Made by a program: the position numbers and the translations under genes. From positions 1 through 64,000 of the forward strand of contig NZ_PDNV01000007.1 in NCBI RefSeq assembly GCF_002849615.1: 64,000 nucleotides of DNA. Direction: 5' to 3'. The notes below the pieces were generated by a model. It did not search any database and was not told where the DNA came from. It was given only the letters and a program-made list of their open reading frames with translations. Below, piece after piece: positions 49,995-59,610 of the stretch (its first letter is position 1; each line of letters opens with the position of its first letter). The stretch comes from Pollutimonas nitritireducens. Its GTDB lineage: Bacteria; Pseudomonadota; Gammaproteobacteria; Burkholderiales; Burkholderiaceae_B.

Positions 49995-51694
49995 GCAATC
50001 GGCTGGCCGACTTCCAGGCCAGTCAAGCCCTCGAGGCGGCAGGCATACATCCATTGCTTGCGCGTTTGTGGGCAGCGCGAGGCGTAAGCTGCCTTGGCGA
50101 TACCCAGCTTGTCTGGGGCGCCCTGATTCCGCCGGGAAAACTCACCCACATCCAGCATGCCGCCAGCATTCTGGCTGACGCCATCCACAATGGCAAGCGC
50201 CTGCTGATCGTGGCTGACTACGATTGCGACGGCGCAACCGCCTGCGCGGTCGGCATGCGCGGCCTGCGCAGCATGGGTGCCATTGTCGATTTCCTGGTGC
50301 CGAACCGGTTCGAAACCGGCTACGGGCTTTCACCGGCGGTGGTAAGCCTGGCCGTTCAGCACCCGTCGGGTAAGCCTGATATTCTCATCACCGTGGACAA
50401 TGGCATTGCCAGCGTCGACGGTGTCCAGGCTGCAAAGCTCGCCGGCATCGATGTGGTCATCACGGATCATCACCTGCCGGGAGATACGCTGCCTCAAGCG
50501 CTCGCTATCGTCAATCCGAATCAACCGGGCTGTGGGTTTCCATCCAAGAATCTGGCCGGCGTAGGTGTCATTTTCTATCTTTTGCTGGCCCTGCGCGCCG
50601 AAATGCGGCAGCGCGGCGTCTATCCCAAAGATGGCGGTCCCCGACTTGACAGCCTGGCCGACCTGGTGGCGTTGGGCACGGTGGCCGACGTGGTCAAGCT
50701 CGATGCCAACAATCGCGTGCTTGTCACACAGGGCCTGCAGAAAATGCGGGCCGGAAAGATGCAGGCAGGCATCCGCGCGTTGTTCGCCGTATCCGGGCGC
50801 GAGCCACGCCAAGCCAGTGGCTTTGATCTGGGCTTTGCCCTGGGACCCCGCATCAATGCCGCGGGGCGACTGGCTGACATGAGCATAGGCATCAACTGCC
50901 TGATTACGGATGACGAAGGGGAAGCGCTCGAGCTCGCTCGGCAGCTCGATGGCATGAACCAGGAGCGTCGTGGCATTGAAACGACCATGCGTGAAGAAGC
51001 GCTTGCGGCAATCGAGGCATCCACGCCGGTCATCGGCGCCACGGTATGTGTCTATCATCCCGAGTGGCACCAGGGCGTCGTTGGCCTGGTCGCGTCACGC
51101 CTGAAAGAAACCTATTGGCGTCCGACGCTGGCCTTCGCCCGTTCGGACTCGGGCGAATTGCGCGGCTCCGGCCGCTCCATTCCGGATGTGCATTTGCGCG
51201 ACGTCCTTGACCTGGTATCCAAACGCTATCCAGGCATCATCCTGAAGTTCGGAGGCCACGCCATGGCCGCTGGACTGACGCTGCGTGAAGATGCGTACGC
51301 GCAGTTCATTGAAGGTTTCGACGCGGCGGTGATTGAGCTGAGCGGCAAGGCCAGCTTTGATCCCGTCATCGAAACCGACGGATCACTGGAAACCGGATAC
51401 GCCAATGCGGAGGTGGCAGGATTGCTGCAGCAACAAGTTTGGGGTGCAGGTTTCCCCGCGCCCGTCTTCCGCGATACCTTCCACGTGCGGCAACAGCGGC
51501 TGCTGAAAGACAAGCACTTGAAGTTGAACCTCGAACGAGGCAATCAACGCTTCGACGCCATCTGGTTCAATCACGCCGACATGCTGCCGGAGTACGCCGA
51601 TGTGGCATACCGGCTGGACCAGAACGTCTGGAACGGAGTCGTGTCGGCACAACTGATCATCGAACACGCCTGTGCGACCGACTACCGCCAGTAA
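49964..51694 (+). CDS. recJ: Single-strand-specific exonuclease RecJ
   Basis: 576 residues, DHH/DHHA1 nuclease acting 5' to 3' on single strands in recombination, mismatch and base-excision repair. Metal motifs are in VADYDCDGATA (near 75), VDNGIAS, ITDHHLPGD and LVALGTVADVV. The DHHA1 domain shows HPEWHQGVVGLVASRLKE and SGRSIPDVHLRDVLD. A C-terminal oligonucleotide-binding region carries WFNHADMLP. I take ATG 49964 (MEKVVVTPKLS); the in-frame ATG at 49940 is possible. Confidence 0.94.
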   Translation: MEKVVVTPKLSNRLADFQASQALEAAGIHPLLARLWAARGVSCLGDTQLVWGALIPPGKLTHIQHAASILADAIHNGKRLLIVADYDCDGATACAVGMRGLRSMGAIVDFLVPNRFETGYGLSPAVVSLAVQHPSGKPDILITVDNGIASVDGVQAAKLAGIDVVITDHHLPGDTLPQALAIVNPNQPGCGFPSKNLAGVGVIFYLLLALRAEMRQRGVYPKDGGPRLDSLADLVALGTVADVVKLDANNRVLVTQGLQKMRAGKMQAGIRALFAVSGREPRQASGFDLGFALGPRINAAGRLADMSIGINCLITDDEGEALELARQLDGMNQERRGIETTMREEALAAIEASTPVIGATVCVYHPEWHQGVVGLVASRLKETYWRPTLAFARSDSGELRGSGRSIPDVHLRDVLDLVSKRYPGIILKFGGHAMAAGLTLREDAYAQFIEGFDAAVIELSGKASFDPVIETDGSLETGYANAEVAGLLQQQVWGAGFPAPVFRDTFHVRQQRLLKDKHLKLNLERGNQRFDAIWFNHADMLPEYADVAYRLDQNVWNGVVSAQLIIEHACATDYRQ

Positions 51695-51735
51695 GAACAG
51701 GCGCCGGTCACGCCGCCCTCGCAGCTGGCGCTGCG

Positions 51736-52674
51736 TCATCTGGCTGTGGAATCTTTTGCCGGCAATGTGGCCAACAGCAGGCCTCCGAGCGCAAGCGCGA
51801 AAGCGACTATCTGCACCACGCCCAATGCTTCGCCTAACAACATGACACCGACCAGGGCCGCGGTGACAGGAAGCATGACCGTGAAGACGCCTGCGCGCGA
51901 CGCGGGCACGGATTTCAAGCCGGTCATCCACAACCAGACTGTCCACACGCTGGCAGCCAGCGCATAGAACAAGAGCAGCAACCACATTTGAAACGGGACG
52001 CCAGTAAAGTCGAAGTCGAGGGCCGCATGAATACCAAATGGGGTCATCAGTAAGAAACCCCATAGATTGATGACGGCACTGATCCGCTTGGGTCCCATGA
52101 CTGCCGTGAGTTTCTTGCCAATCACGGCATAGGCTGCTTCACACAGCACAGCACCGACGATCAGCAAGTCCCCAAGCCAAGCCATCGCCGGCGCCGCCGT
52201 CTGCCCCAGCGTGTCGCCGCCTTGAAGGCTCGCTTGCACGCCTCCCCACGAAAGCAGCCCTATTCCCAACGCACCACATACGATCGCGCCCCATACGCGC
52301 AGTCCGATGGTTTCTTTCAAAAAAACCCAGCTCATGAGGGCTACAGCGGCGGGGATCGTGGACATGATGACACCCGCCGATACCGCGGTCGTCATGCTAA
52401 CGCCATACAACATGCATATCGTGAACAGGAAATTCCCGAGGAACGACTCAAGGAATATAAGAATTCTTGTGTGGATCGAGAGCTGTGGTTCGCTTGCCGG
52501 CTTATGCAGCCATCGCGACATCGCAATAACACCAATGCCAAAGCGTAACCATCCCAACAGGAAAACCGGAAATACCAACGCCAGCGGCTTGGACAACGCA
52601 ACGTAAGAGCCCACCAGGGACATGCTGAGAGCAAGACATGCGTAGGCAACCAGGCGGGTTCTGGGAATACTCAT
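51736..52674 (-). CDS. EamA-type (DMT superfamily) permease
   Basis: 312 residues, two EamA halves with ten predicted helices (starts RTRLVAYACLALSMSLVGSYVALSKP, second half begins about 160). The family exports amino acids, purines or other metabolites; substrate not visible. It converges on recJ and is divergent from the BASS transporter gene at 52908. Confidence 0.88.
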   Translation of the reverse strand: MSIPRTRLVAYACLALSMSLVGSYVALSKPLALVFPVFLLGWLRFGIGVIAMSRWLHKPASEPQLSIHTRILIFLESFLGNFLFTICMLYGVSMTTAVSAGVIMSTIPAAVALMSWVFLKETIGLRVWGAIVCGALGIGLLSWGGVQASLQGGDTLGQTAAPAMAWLGDLLIVGAVLCEAAYAVIGKKLTAVMGPKRISAVINLWGFLLMTPFGIHAALDFDFTGVPFQMWLLLLFYALAASVWTVWLWMTGLKSVPASRAGVFTVMLPVTAALVGVMLLGEALGVVQIVAFALALGGLLLATLPAKDSTAR

Positions 52675-52907
52675 CGGGAATCATTTGAATTCATGGACCC
52701 GAAATTATGACGCACCCTGGAATACGTGCAAGCGCAATCACTCCACCGGAATCAAGCGCATTTCATCGGAGAGTACAATAAGGGTTTACCGCCATCGTGC
52801 GCGGTATCGCATGCATCCTGCACCCGCTTCGCCATTACGCCATGTACCGAATTGGCGTGGGCAAATCGCGACTGCTCCATCCTACTTACGCACTGAGGAA
52901 GTTCACC

Positions 52908-53885
52908 ATGCAGGCTATTGCCCGCCTGAGCCACTTTGTTGGCAAGACATTTGCAATCTGGGTATTGCTGTTTGCAATACTTGCTTTTTTCGCCCCCGCA
53001 CAATTCCGTTGGATCGGCCCCTACGTTGTGCCTCTGTTGGGCATTATCATGTTCGGAATGGGATTGACACTGTCCAAGGCCGACTTCACCGAGGTATTCA
53101 AGCGCCCAGGCACTGTCCTGATCGGCGTACTTGGGCAGTTCATCATCATGCCAGGCCTGGCATGGGGACTCAGCACCGGCTTGCAACTGCCGCCGGAAAT
53201 CGCTGTCGGTGTGATCCTCGTCGGCTGCTGCCCTGGGGGCACCGCTTCGAATGTCATGACCTTCCTGGCGCGCGGAGATGTCGCACTATCGGTCGCAATA
53301 ACCTCCGTAACAACGTTGTTGGCGCCGATAGTGACGCCGGCCCTCATCTACCTGCTGGCCAGCCAATGGCTTGAAGTCAGCGCGAGCGCGATGTTCTGGT
53401 CGATCGTACAAGTCGTGCTTCTGCCGATCGCATTAGGTGTCGTTGCGCAATCACTGTTGCGCGAAAAGGTGAAAGCTTGCGTGGACGTGCTGCCGCTGGT
53501 GTCTGTCGTGGCCATCGTGGCCATCGTGGCCGCCGTCGTGGCGGGCAATCAGGAAAAAATTGCGACGAGCGGCCTGATGATTTTTGCCGTAGTCGTGCTT
53601 CACAACGGCTTGGGACTGTTGCTGGGCTACTGGCTGGCAAAAGTCACCGGCCTGAGCGTGGCCAAGCGTAAAACAATGTCGATCGAGGTCGGCATGCAGA
53701 ATTCCGGGCTTGGCGTGGCGCTGGCGACTGCACACTTCTCTCCGCTTGCGGCGGTGCCGAGCGCCATCTTCAGCGTTTGGCACAACATTTCGGGGCCGCT
53801 GGTCGCCACCCTCTACCAGCGCTTCAGCAACGACGAGGCCTATGTCGACACCGCAACATTGACTGCGGCGAAACCGGTCAAGTAG
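52908..53885 (+). CDS. BASS-family bile acid:sodium-type symporter
   Basis: 325 residues, about nine to ten helices. Family motifs are [16 protein letters not shown] near 48, the sodium-site region [30 protein letters not shown] (about 97-125) and [21 protein letters not shown]-type sequence near 265. In bacteria these transporters take up organic acids or pantoate-like compounds; the exact substrate is unknown. GAGGAA precedes ATG 52908. A stem-loop follows the stop. Confidence 0.9.
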   Translation: MQAIARLSHFVGKTFAIWVLLFAILAFFAPAQFRWIGPYVVPLLGIIMFGMGLTLSKADFTEVFKRPGTVLIGVLGQFIIMPGLAWGLSTGLQLPPEIAVGVILVGCCPGGTASNVMTFLARGDVALSVAITSVTTLLAPIVTPALIYLLASQWLEVSASAMFWSIVQVVLLPIALGVVAQSLLREKVKACVDVLPLVSVVAIVAIVAAVVAGNQEKIATSGLMIFAVVVLHNGLGLLLGYWLAKVTGLSVAKRKTMSIEVGMQNSGLGVALATAHFSPLAAVPSAIFSVWHNISGPLVATLYQRFSNDEAYVDTATLTAAKPVK

Positions 53886-53889
53886 GAAA

Positions 53890-53922
53890 AAGCCCGTCGC
53901 ACCATAAGTGGTGTCACGGGCT
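53890..53922 (+). terminator. Rho-independent-type hairpin after the BASS gene
   Basis: AAGCCCGT ... ACGGGCTT arms with an inner CACCA/TGGTG stem and a short loop, followed by TGTTTCTGT. It starts five bases past the stop at 53885 and also lies just beyond the end of the converging gene at 53953, so it may serve both. Confidence 0.65.
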
Positions 53923-53952
53923 TGTTTCTGTCAGCCGTAATCAGGTGGGCGG

Positions 53953-54891
53953 CTAAGTCTTTTGCTGGGCGTCCGCGCCGCACATGGCCGATTTGGATGC
54001 TTCCACTATTTCTTCATGACTAAGGTCACGGATATGCGTGGCAATGGACCAGTGATGTCCGAACGGGTCTTCGAGCACGCCATAGCGGTCGCCCCAGAAC
54101 ATGTCATCGGCAGGCATGATGACTTTCGCGCCAGCCGCCACGGCGCGTTCTATTGCCATATCGACGTGGTCCACGTAAAGATGCACTGATACCGGCGTGC
54201 CTTTCAGCGTCGTGGGTGCCACGGCCCCACATTCGGGGAACTCGTCCATCAACATGACCACCGAATCGCCGATGCGGACGGCGGCATGCATAAGCTTGCC
54301 GTCAGGCCCGGCCAGCCTGCCCATTTCCGTGGCATTGAACGCCTTTTTATAGAATTCGACTGCATTGGCGGCGCCCGCACATACAAGATGCGGCGTGACC
54401 GTGTTCATGCCACGAGGCGTGGCCATGAGCTTGATTGATCCGTCAGGTTCTATGTCGAACAATGCTTTATTGGTTTGAACATCGAAGGGCGCGGATATGT
54501 GCTCGTGGGCGATCAGCCATGCGCTACCCGTCTTTTTGTAGCATGTGGTCATGCGCATCCAGGACACCCTTTGCTCATCTGTTTCATCCTTTGCACCGCA
54601 ACTGAGCAGGCAATGGGCGAAAGCCAGGTTGCCGTCCACCGCAATGTCCAGTTCGCGCAGCTGGAAGGTCATGGAACTGTTGCACATCTGCATGCAATTT
54701 TCCCAGTGTTTGCCATATGCGTCAGCCCCTTTAAATTGCAACTGAACGATGGCGTCGAATGCCACCACATCAGGCGCGTAATGCGACATGATCATCTTCA
54801 GATTGTTCGCTTCCACCGCCTTCAGCCAACTTTCCACCCGTGTCCTGATCTGCGCCTGGGCTTCGGTGTTCGCACTGGTTACTGTATCCAT
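53953..54891 (-). CDS. Fusion of a SnoaL-like ketosteroid-isomerase domain and a VOC (glyoxalase) domain
   Basis: 312 residues. The first half (about 10-145) is a SnoaL/SgcJ-like cone (IRTRVESWLKAVEANNLKMIMSHYAPDVVAFD, WLIAHEHISAPFD). The second half (about 165-300) is a PhnB-like VOC domain (PHLVCAGAANAVEFYKKAF, VSVHLYVDHVD, DRYGVLEDPFGHHWSIATH). Each half exists widely as a separate protein; joined they suggest a stress or detoxification enzyme with unknown substrate. AAAGGAGAGACATT precedes ATG 54891. It is divergent from an HxlR regulator gene, which probably controls it. Confidence 0.85.
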   Translation of the reverse strand: MDTVTSANTEAQAQIRTRVESWLKAVEANNLKMIMSHYAPDVVAFDAIVQLQFKGADAYGKHWENCMQMCNSSMTFQLRELDIAVDGNLAFAHCLLSCGAKDETDEQRVSWMRMTTCYKKTGSAWLIAHEHISAPFDVQTNKALFDIEPDGSIKLMATPRGMNTVTPHLVCAGAANAVEFYKKAFNATEMGRLAGPDGKLMHAAVRIGDSVVMLMDEFPECGAVAPTTLKGTPVSVHLYVDHVDMAIERAVAAGAKVIMPADDMFWGDRYGVLEDPFGHHWSIATHIRDLSHEEIVEASKSAMCGADAQQKT

Positions 54892-54980
54892 AATGTCTCT
54901 CCTTTGGAAGTGACGACGCGCTCGAACGGCGTGCGCCAGACCGCCGAATGCGGCCCGTCGATCACAATTTACTATCATGT

Positions 54981-55010
54981 AGTCCTAAAGAACAACCTAT
55001 CAGTCCTAAA
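54981..55010. promoter_or_regulatory. Putative HxlR operator: AGTCCTAAA direct repeats
   Basis: AGTCCTAAA occurs at 54981-54989 and 55002-55010, 21 bases apart, two helical turns. The pair lies in the 137-base divergent gap between the VOC fusion gene and the HxlR gene, 18 bases before the latter's ATG, a position for autoregulation. HxlR-type dimers bind paired half-sites, so this is a plausible binding site. Confidence 0.45.
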
Positions 55011-55028
55011 AATGATAAACTCTTACGC

Positions 55029-55724
55029 ATGGCAATAAAACGAAGCTACAACGATGCATGTGCCGCCGCACATGCGCTCGACCTTATCGGAGAACGATGG
55101 GCCCTATTGGTCGTGCGCGAACTTCTCCTTGGCCCCAAAAGATTCAGCGATCTGCGGCGCGGCCTCTCCGGCATCAGTCCCAATGTCCTGGCGCAACGAC
55201 TGAATGAACTTGAAGCGGCCGCCGTCGTTCAGCGCTTGAGATTGCCACCGCCAGCCAGTGTTTGGGCATACCAGCTCACACCGTGGGGGCAGCAGTTGGA
55301 ACCCATCGTTCTGCAGCTCGCCCATTGGGGCGTGCAATCAGCGTCTTTTCCACGCCCTTCCGGTTTGGGCGCCGACGCAATGATCCTTTCCTTGCGCACC
55401 ATGTTTGTCCCTGAAAATGCAGAAAACTTATCCGCATCCTTGGAAATCCGCCTTGAGGACGATGTGTTCTTTGCCAGGGTCGCCGAATCGCGAATCGAAC
55501 TCGGCAGAGGCATGCCCGACAGTCCGGACGCTCGCATTCAGGCCAGCACAGACGGGCTGCTCGGGCTGGCTTATGGCAAGATCGACCTGGACGAGGCGCT
55601 ACAGGAAGGCGTCATCACGCTGACGGGCGACAAAGCCATAGTGCGATCGTTCCTGGCATTGTTCAGCCTGCCTGAAGGCGCATTTGGAGGTACTAGCGCC
55701 GCGACGACAGCACGATGCCACTGA
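55029..55724 (+). CDS. HxlR-family transcriptional regulator
   Basis: 231 residues. The N-terminal winged helix shows the HxlR pattern: CAAAHALDLIGERWALLVVRELLLGPKRFSDLRRGLSGISPNVLAQRLNELEAAAVV (seen across residues 9-70). The C-terminal half (about 115-220) is an extra domain resembling SCP2-type sterol-carrier folds, as in longer HxlR proteins. The protein has no Cys in the sensing position of quinone-responsive short members. It is divergent from the VOC fusion gene and converges with, and overlaps by 32 bases, the next permease gene. Confidence 0.88.
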   Translation: MAIKRSYNDACAAAHALDLIGERWALLVVRELLLGPKRFSDLRRGLSGISPNVLAQRLNELEAAAVVQRLRLPPPASVWAYQLTPWGQQLEPIVLQLAHWGVQSASFPRPSGLGADAMILSLRTMFVPENAENLSASLEIRLEDDVFFARVAESRIELGRGMPDSPDARIQASTDGLLGLAYGKIDLDEALQEGVITLTGDKAIVRSFLALFSLPEGAFGGTSAATTARCH

Positions 55725-56592
55725 CGATCAGCGCAAACGCAACACCATGATATGTCTGCGGCATTTCACCCAGGAATGCCGACGACATCAGCGCGGCGAA
55801 CAAAGGCGTCAGGTTATTGAAGAATCCGGCCGTGTTCGGCCCGGCGCGTTGCACGCCTAGCCCCCAGCAGCGGAAAGCGATTATGGCAGGCCCCACAGCC
55901 ACGTACGCCAGACCCGCCACCAACGGCCAGCCCCAGTGTATAACGCTGTCGGTGAGCGCCCATTCGCCCGCTGCAAAAACCCCTGACCACACCACGCCGA
56001 ACGAAATCTGTGCCAATAAGAACGTGGCCCAATTACGGCGAATCTCGGCGGGATCCCTGGCCTGGCTCAAAGACCAGCTATAAAAGGACCAAACCACGGT
56101 GGCTACCACCATGAAGACGTCTCCAACCACGAAACGCAGTCCCAATAGCTGATGCCATTCACCATGGCTCAACACGATAACCACGCCGAATACCGACAGG
56201 ACGGCCCCTATGACCTGTTTGCGCGCTACCTTGGCATCGAAAAACAAAAAGCCGATCAATAACATCCATACAGGCATGCTGGCGCCAACCAGGGTCACAT
56301 TGATGGGAGTGGAGGTATGCAGCGCGATATACTGCAAGGCGTTATAAAGGCCGATGCCCAGTAGTCCGAGTAGCGCATAGCGTCTGTAGTTTTGCCATAG
56401 GCCGCTAGTCCTGCGGAATATCGAATAGCCAATGGGTAGCAGAATCAGGAAGGCGATCGCCCAGCGCAAAAAATTCAGCGTGATCGGAGGTATCAAGTCG
56501 CTGAGCAGACGCCCTACCACGGCATTACCAGCCCACAAAAAAGGCGGAACGAGAAGTAAGAATGCGGTAGAGGGGGTAAGTTTGTAATCCAT
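55693..56592 (-). CDS. EamA-type (DMT superfamily) permease
   Basis: 299 residues, ten helices in two EamA units (first: FLWAGNAVVGRLLSDLIPPITLNFLRW; second starts near 155 with FVVGDVFMVVATVVWSFYSWSL). A different branch from the permease at 51736. Substrate unknown. ATG 56592 is taken because the first helix then begins at residue 10; the frame upstream to 56931 has no similarity. It overlaps the end of the HxlR gene. It is divergent from the serine acetyltransferase gene, with a small inverted repeat (CCAGGC / GCCTGG at 56642-56660) between them. Confidence 0.88.
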   Translation of the reverse strand: MDYKLTPSTAFLLLVPPFLWAGNAVVGRLLSDLIPPITLNFLRWAIAFLILLPIGYSIFRRTSGLWQNYRRYALLGLLGIGLYNALQYIALHTSTPINVTLVGASMPVWMLLIGFLFFDAKVARKQVIGAVLSVFGVVIVLSHGEWHQLLGLRFVVGDVFMVVATVVWSFYSWSLSQARDPAEIRRNWATFLLAQISFGVVWSGVFAAGEWALTDSVIHWGWPLVAGLAYVAVGPAIIAFRCWGLGVQRAGPNTAGFFNNLTPLFAALMSSAFLGEMPQTYHGVAFALIVSGIVLSSRR

Positions 56593-56691
56593 GGATCCGG
56601 TTCCAGCACTGCCAAATAGATTGGTATCATACTTACTTACCCCAGGCATATGACGCCTGGTTGCAGAATCCAGGCCGGAGCCCATCATTCC

Positions 56692-57663
56692 ATGGCAGTT
56701 TTCGACATCAGCCCCATCGTTAATTCGCTCAATGCGATACGTCAGGATTGGCGTACTTCTCAGGGCCGCTCCCGCGAGCCGGGCGGGCGTGAGTTCCCTT
56801 CGCCCCAGGCCCTGACCAAGATACTGGATGACCTCAAGGGCGTGCTGTTCCCTATGCGGCTGGGTCCCCTGGATCTGCGCCAGGAAAGCGAGGACTTCTA
56901 CATTGGCCACACATTGGACTCGGCGCTGCACGCCCTCCTACGCCAGGTTTGCCTCGAACTCAGGTATCAAACGCGGCACCACGGGCTCACCGAGCCGGAG
57001 ATCGAAGCCAGGGCGACCACGGCTGTACAGGCCTTCGCCGCCGCCCTGCCCGACATACGCCGCTTGCTTGACACCGACGTATTGGCAGCCTATCACGGCG
57101 ACCCCGCTGCCCGTAGCGTGGACGAGGTCCTGCTCTGCTATCCGGGCGTCCTCGCCATGATCCACCATCGGATTGCGCACCAGTTCTATATCCAGGAATT
57201 CCCGCTGCTGGCCCGCATGTCGGCCGAACTCGCCCATTCGCAAACCGGTATCGATATTCATCCTGGCGCGCGCATTGGCCCCAGCTTCTTTATCGATCAT
57301 GGAACCGGCGTGGTAATCGGAGAAACCACCATCATCGGCGAGCGGGTTCGCATTTATCAGGCCGTCACGCTGGGCGCAAAGCGCTTTCCGACCGACGCCA
57401 ACGGCAAGTTGGAAAAAGGTCTACCGCGCCACCCCATCGTCGAAGACGATGTCGTCATCTATGCGGGCGCAACAATACTGGGGCGCGTCACCCTAGGCAA
57501 AGGATGCACCGTAGGCGGGAATGTGTGGCTCATCGACGATGTGCCGCCGGGCGGACACGTGACACAAGCCGATTCCCAAGGCATGCAGAGCTGTGATCCG
57601 GCCGTTCACAGCAACCCCAGTCCCCTCAACATGACAATCAGGATGAGTACCGGCGACACATAG
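56692..57663 (+). CDS. Serine O-acetyltransferase, EpsC type
   Basis: 323 residues; transfers acetyl from acetyl-CoA to serine, the entry to cysteine synthesis. The long EpsC-type N-terminal domain (about 1-185) is followed by the left-handed beta helix of hexapeptide repeats (HPGARIGPSFFIDHGTGVVIGETTIIGERVRIYQAV, ATILGRVTLGKGCTVGGNVWLIDDVPPG). A ~35-residue tail after the helix is not needed for catalysis. ATG 56692 matches relatives. It overlaps the end of the converging transporter gene by 58 bases. Sulfate or thiosulfate assimilation could link it with sulfur chemistry elsewhere in the window, but it lies outside the island. Confidence 0.88.
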   Translation: MAVFDISPIVNSLNAIRQDWRTSQGRSREPGGREFPSPQALTKILDDLKGVLFPMRLGPLDLRQESEDFYIGHTLDSALHALLRQVCLELRYQTRHHGLTEPEIEARATTAVQAFAAALPDIRRLLDTDVLAAYHGDPAARSVDEVLLCYPGVLAMIHHRIAHQFYIQEFPLLARMSAELAHSQTGIDIHPGARIGPSFFIDHGTGVVIGETTIIGERVRIYQAVTLGAKRFPTDANGKLEKGLPRHPIVEDDVVIYAGATILGRVTLGKGCTVGGNVWLIDDVPPGGHVTQADSQGMQSCDPAVHSNPSPLNMTIRMSTGDT

Positions 57664-58970
57664 CGCAGCAAGAAAAATATGGCACCGGCAAGGCGGGCGT
57701 TATTCAATGCGCCGCCATTCGAGACGGCGAACGTGAAGCGTTCCCGTCCCCAGCTCCAGCCGACGAATAGCGCAATGAATATTCCGCCTATCGGCAAGAG
57801 AATGTTGGAAGAAAGGTAGTCACTGAGATCGAACAGGTTCAGGCCGAATACACGGAACTCTGCCAGTGCGTTATTGGACAAGGCGCAGCCAGACCCGACG
57901 ATCGCCAATATGACCAGGGTGTACAGCGTTGCGCGTGCTCGCGACAAGCCGAAGCGCTCATGCAGGATAAGCACTGGCACTTCCATCAAGGAAAGCATCG
58001 CACCCGTCGCGGCCACTGCCGTCAACACAAAGAACACCACCATCAGTCCATGTCCCATGGGTATCTGGGCAAATACCGCGGGTATGGTGATGAACACAAG
58101 CGACGGACCGGCGGATGGCGCAAACCCAAACGTGAACACCGCCGGGAAAATGGCAATGCCCGCCAGCAGCGAAACGCAAAGATCGGCAGTCATGACGCGG
58201 AATGCCGTGCGCGGAATATTCTGGTTATCACGGAAATAGCTTCCGTAGGTCATCATGGTGCCCATGCCTATGGAAAGCTTGAAGAAGGCAAGCCCCATGG
58301 CCGTGAGCACCACGGACGCGCTGAGCTTGCTGAAATCCGGGCTGAACAGGAAAGCCAGTCCATCGCCCGCCTTGTCCAAAGACAGGCTGACACTGCATAG
58401 CAGAAGCAGCAACAGGAAAAGTAGCGGCATCAATCGCTTGGTGACGGCTTCAATGCCCTTGGAGACCCCACACAATAGGATGCTCCCGATGAAGAGCAGC
58501 ACCAGCCACTGCCACAGCAAGGACTGCAAGGGGTCGCTGATCAGCGTATCGAAAGCCCGTTGCGTCACGACGGGATCGTTGCTGAGGATGGATCCGCGCA
58601 TCGCCTTGAGCACATAGGCAAAGACCCAGGCGACGACCTCGGAATAAAAGGCCATGATAAGGAACGACGCCAACACACCGGATGCACCGATCAACCACCA
58701 CGCCCTCCCCGGGGCAAGCCCGCGCAAGGCTGTGATGGGATTTGCCTTGGCCTGACGACCGATCGAAATCTCCGCAATCATCACGGGCAGGCCGATCAGC
58801 AGGGTCGCCAGAAAATAGACCAGTAGAAAACCGGCGCCGCCGTTGGCGCCCGTCAGGGAAGGGAACTTCCAGATATTCCCAAGCCCGACGGCCGACCCCA
58901 ATGTGGCGGCCAATACACCAAAGCCTGATGTGAAGCCGTCGCGCTTCGCGCTATGATTAACTGTGCCCAT
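57606..58970 (-). CDS. Sodium-dependent transporter of the SNF/NSS family
   Basis: 454 residues with about 12 helices. The first helix carries the sodium-site sequence LAATLGSAVGLGNIWKFPSLTGANGG, and GMGTMMTYGSYF falls at the unwound helix 6 region. Bacterial members such as LeuT/Tyt1 carry amino acids; substrate not determined. ATG 58970 was chosen as the first codon giving the family's usual N-terminus. It overlaps the end of cysE-type gene and is divergent from the hemerythrin gene. Confidence 0.92.
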   Translation of the reverse strand: MGTVNHSAKRDGFTSGFGVLAATLGSAVGLGNIWKFPSLTGANGGAGFLLVYFLATLLIGLPVMIAEISIGRQAKANPITALRGLAPGRAWWLIGASGVLASFLIMAFYSEVVAWVFAYVLKAMRGSILSNDPVVTQRAFDTLISDPLQSLLWQWLVLLFIGSILLCGVSKGIEAVTKRLMPLLFLLLLLLCSVSLSLDKAGDGLAFLFSPDFSKLSASVVLTAMGLAFFKLSIGMGTMMTYGSYFRDNQNIPRTAFRVMTADLCVSLLAGIAIFPAVFTFGFAPSAGPSLVFITIPAVFAQIPMGHGLMVVFFVLTAVAATGAMLSLMEVPVLILHERFGLSRARATLYTLVILAIVGSGCALSNNALAEFRVFGLNLFDLSDYLSSNILLPIGGIFIALFVGWSWGRERFTFAVSNGGALNNARLAGAIFFLLRYVSPVLILIVMLRGLGLL

Positions 58971-59064
58971 GATGCCTGGTGTCGATGTGTGTTGGAAACA
59001 TCGAAGAATACAGGATTCAGAGGCTCGTTTTTCTGCCACGACCAACCGCAATACGGACCATTTC

Positions 59065-59610
59065 ATGGGAACAGACTTTCCGGGTTATTCCGGCCCGACC
59101 GCCAGTGTCGAAGTGCCACTCGAGATGCTGGCCGCGTGCCATCACAGGATCCAGCGGCAATGCATCACGCTGAAACGCCTGGCTGCGCACCTGCGCCTCC
59201 ACGGCAGCGACACACAGGCCAGCACGGCCGCCACCGGCATCCTGCGTTATTTCGACACTGCGGCGCTCCATCATCACGCTGACGAAGAGCAAAACCTGTT
59301 TCCCGCCCTCATCGAGTCTATGGCCGGATCCGACGCGGTCTGCATCCGGGAACTGACCGGGGGCCTTACGGCCGACCACCGCCGGCTCGAAGCGATGTGG
59401 AAAGGCCTGCGGATTTCATTGCAGCAAGTAGAAGTGGGCAAGCCGGCCTTGCTGGACCAGGATGAGGTGGATTCGTTCACGCATCTGTACGAACGTCATA
59501 TGAAGCTCGAAGAAGACGAACTGCTTCCCATGGCCAAGCGATTGTTAAGCGAGAGTGAAATCACCCGCATTGGACGCGCCATGCGCCAGCGCCGCGGCAT
59601 ACCGGATTAA
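59065..59610 (+). CDS. Hemerythrin/HHE-domain protein
   Basis: 181 residues. A four-helix hemerythrin domain is visible from its iron ligands: CHHRIQRQC near 25, LHHHADEEQNLFP near 75, LTADHRRLEAMW near 105 and YERHMKLEEDELLP near 150. The pattern of His and Glu residues is that of the HHE family, which senses or binds oxygen, NO or iron. No signal peptide. It overlaps the end of the gene at 59607 by four bases on the opposite strand. Confidence 0.88.
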   Translation: MGTDFPGYSGPTASVEVPLEMLAACHHRIQRQCITLKRLAAHLRLHGSDTQASTAATGILRYFDTAALHHHADEEQNLFPALIESMAGSDAVCIRELTGGLTADHRRLEAMWKGLRISLQQVEVGKPALLDQDEVDSFTHLYERHMKLEEDELLPMAKRLLSESEITRIGRAMRQRRGIPD

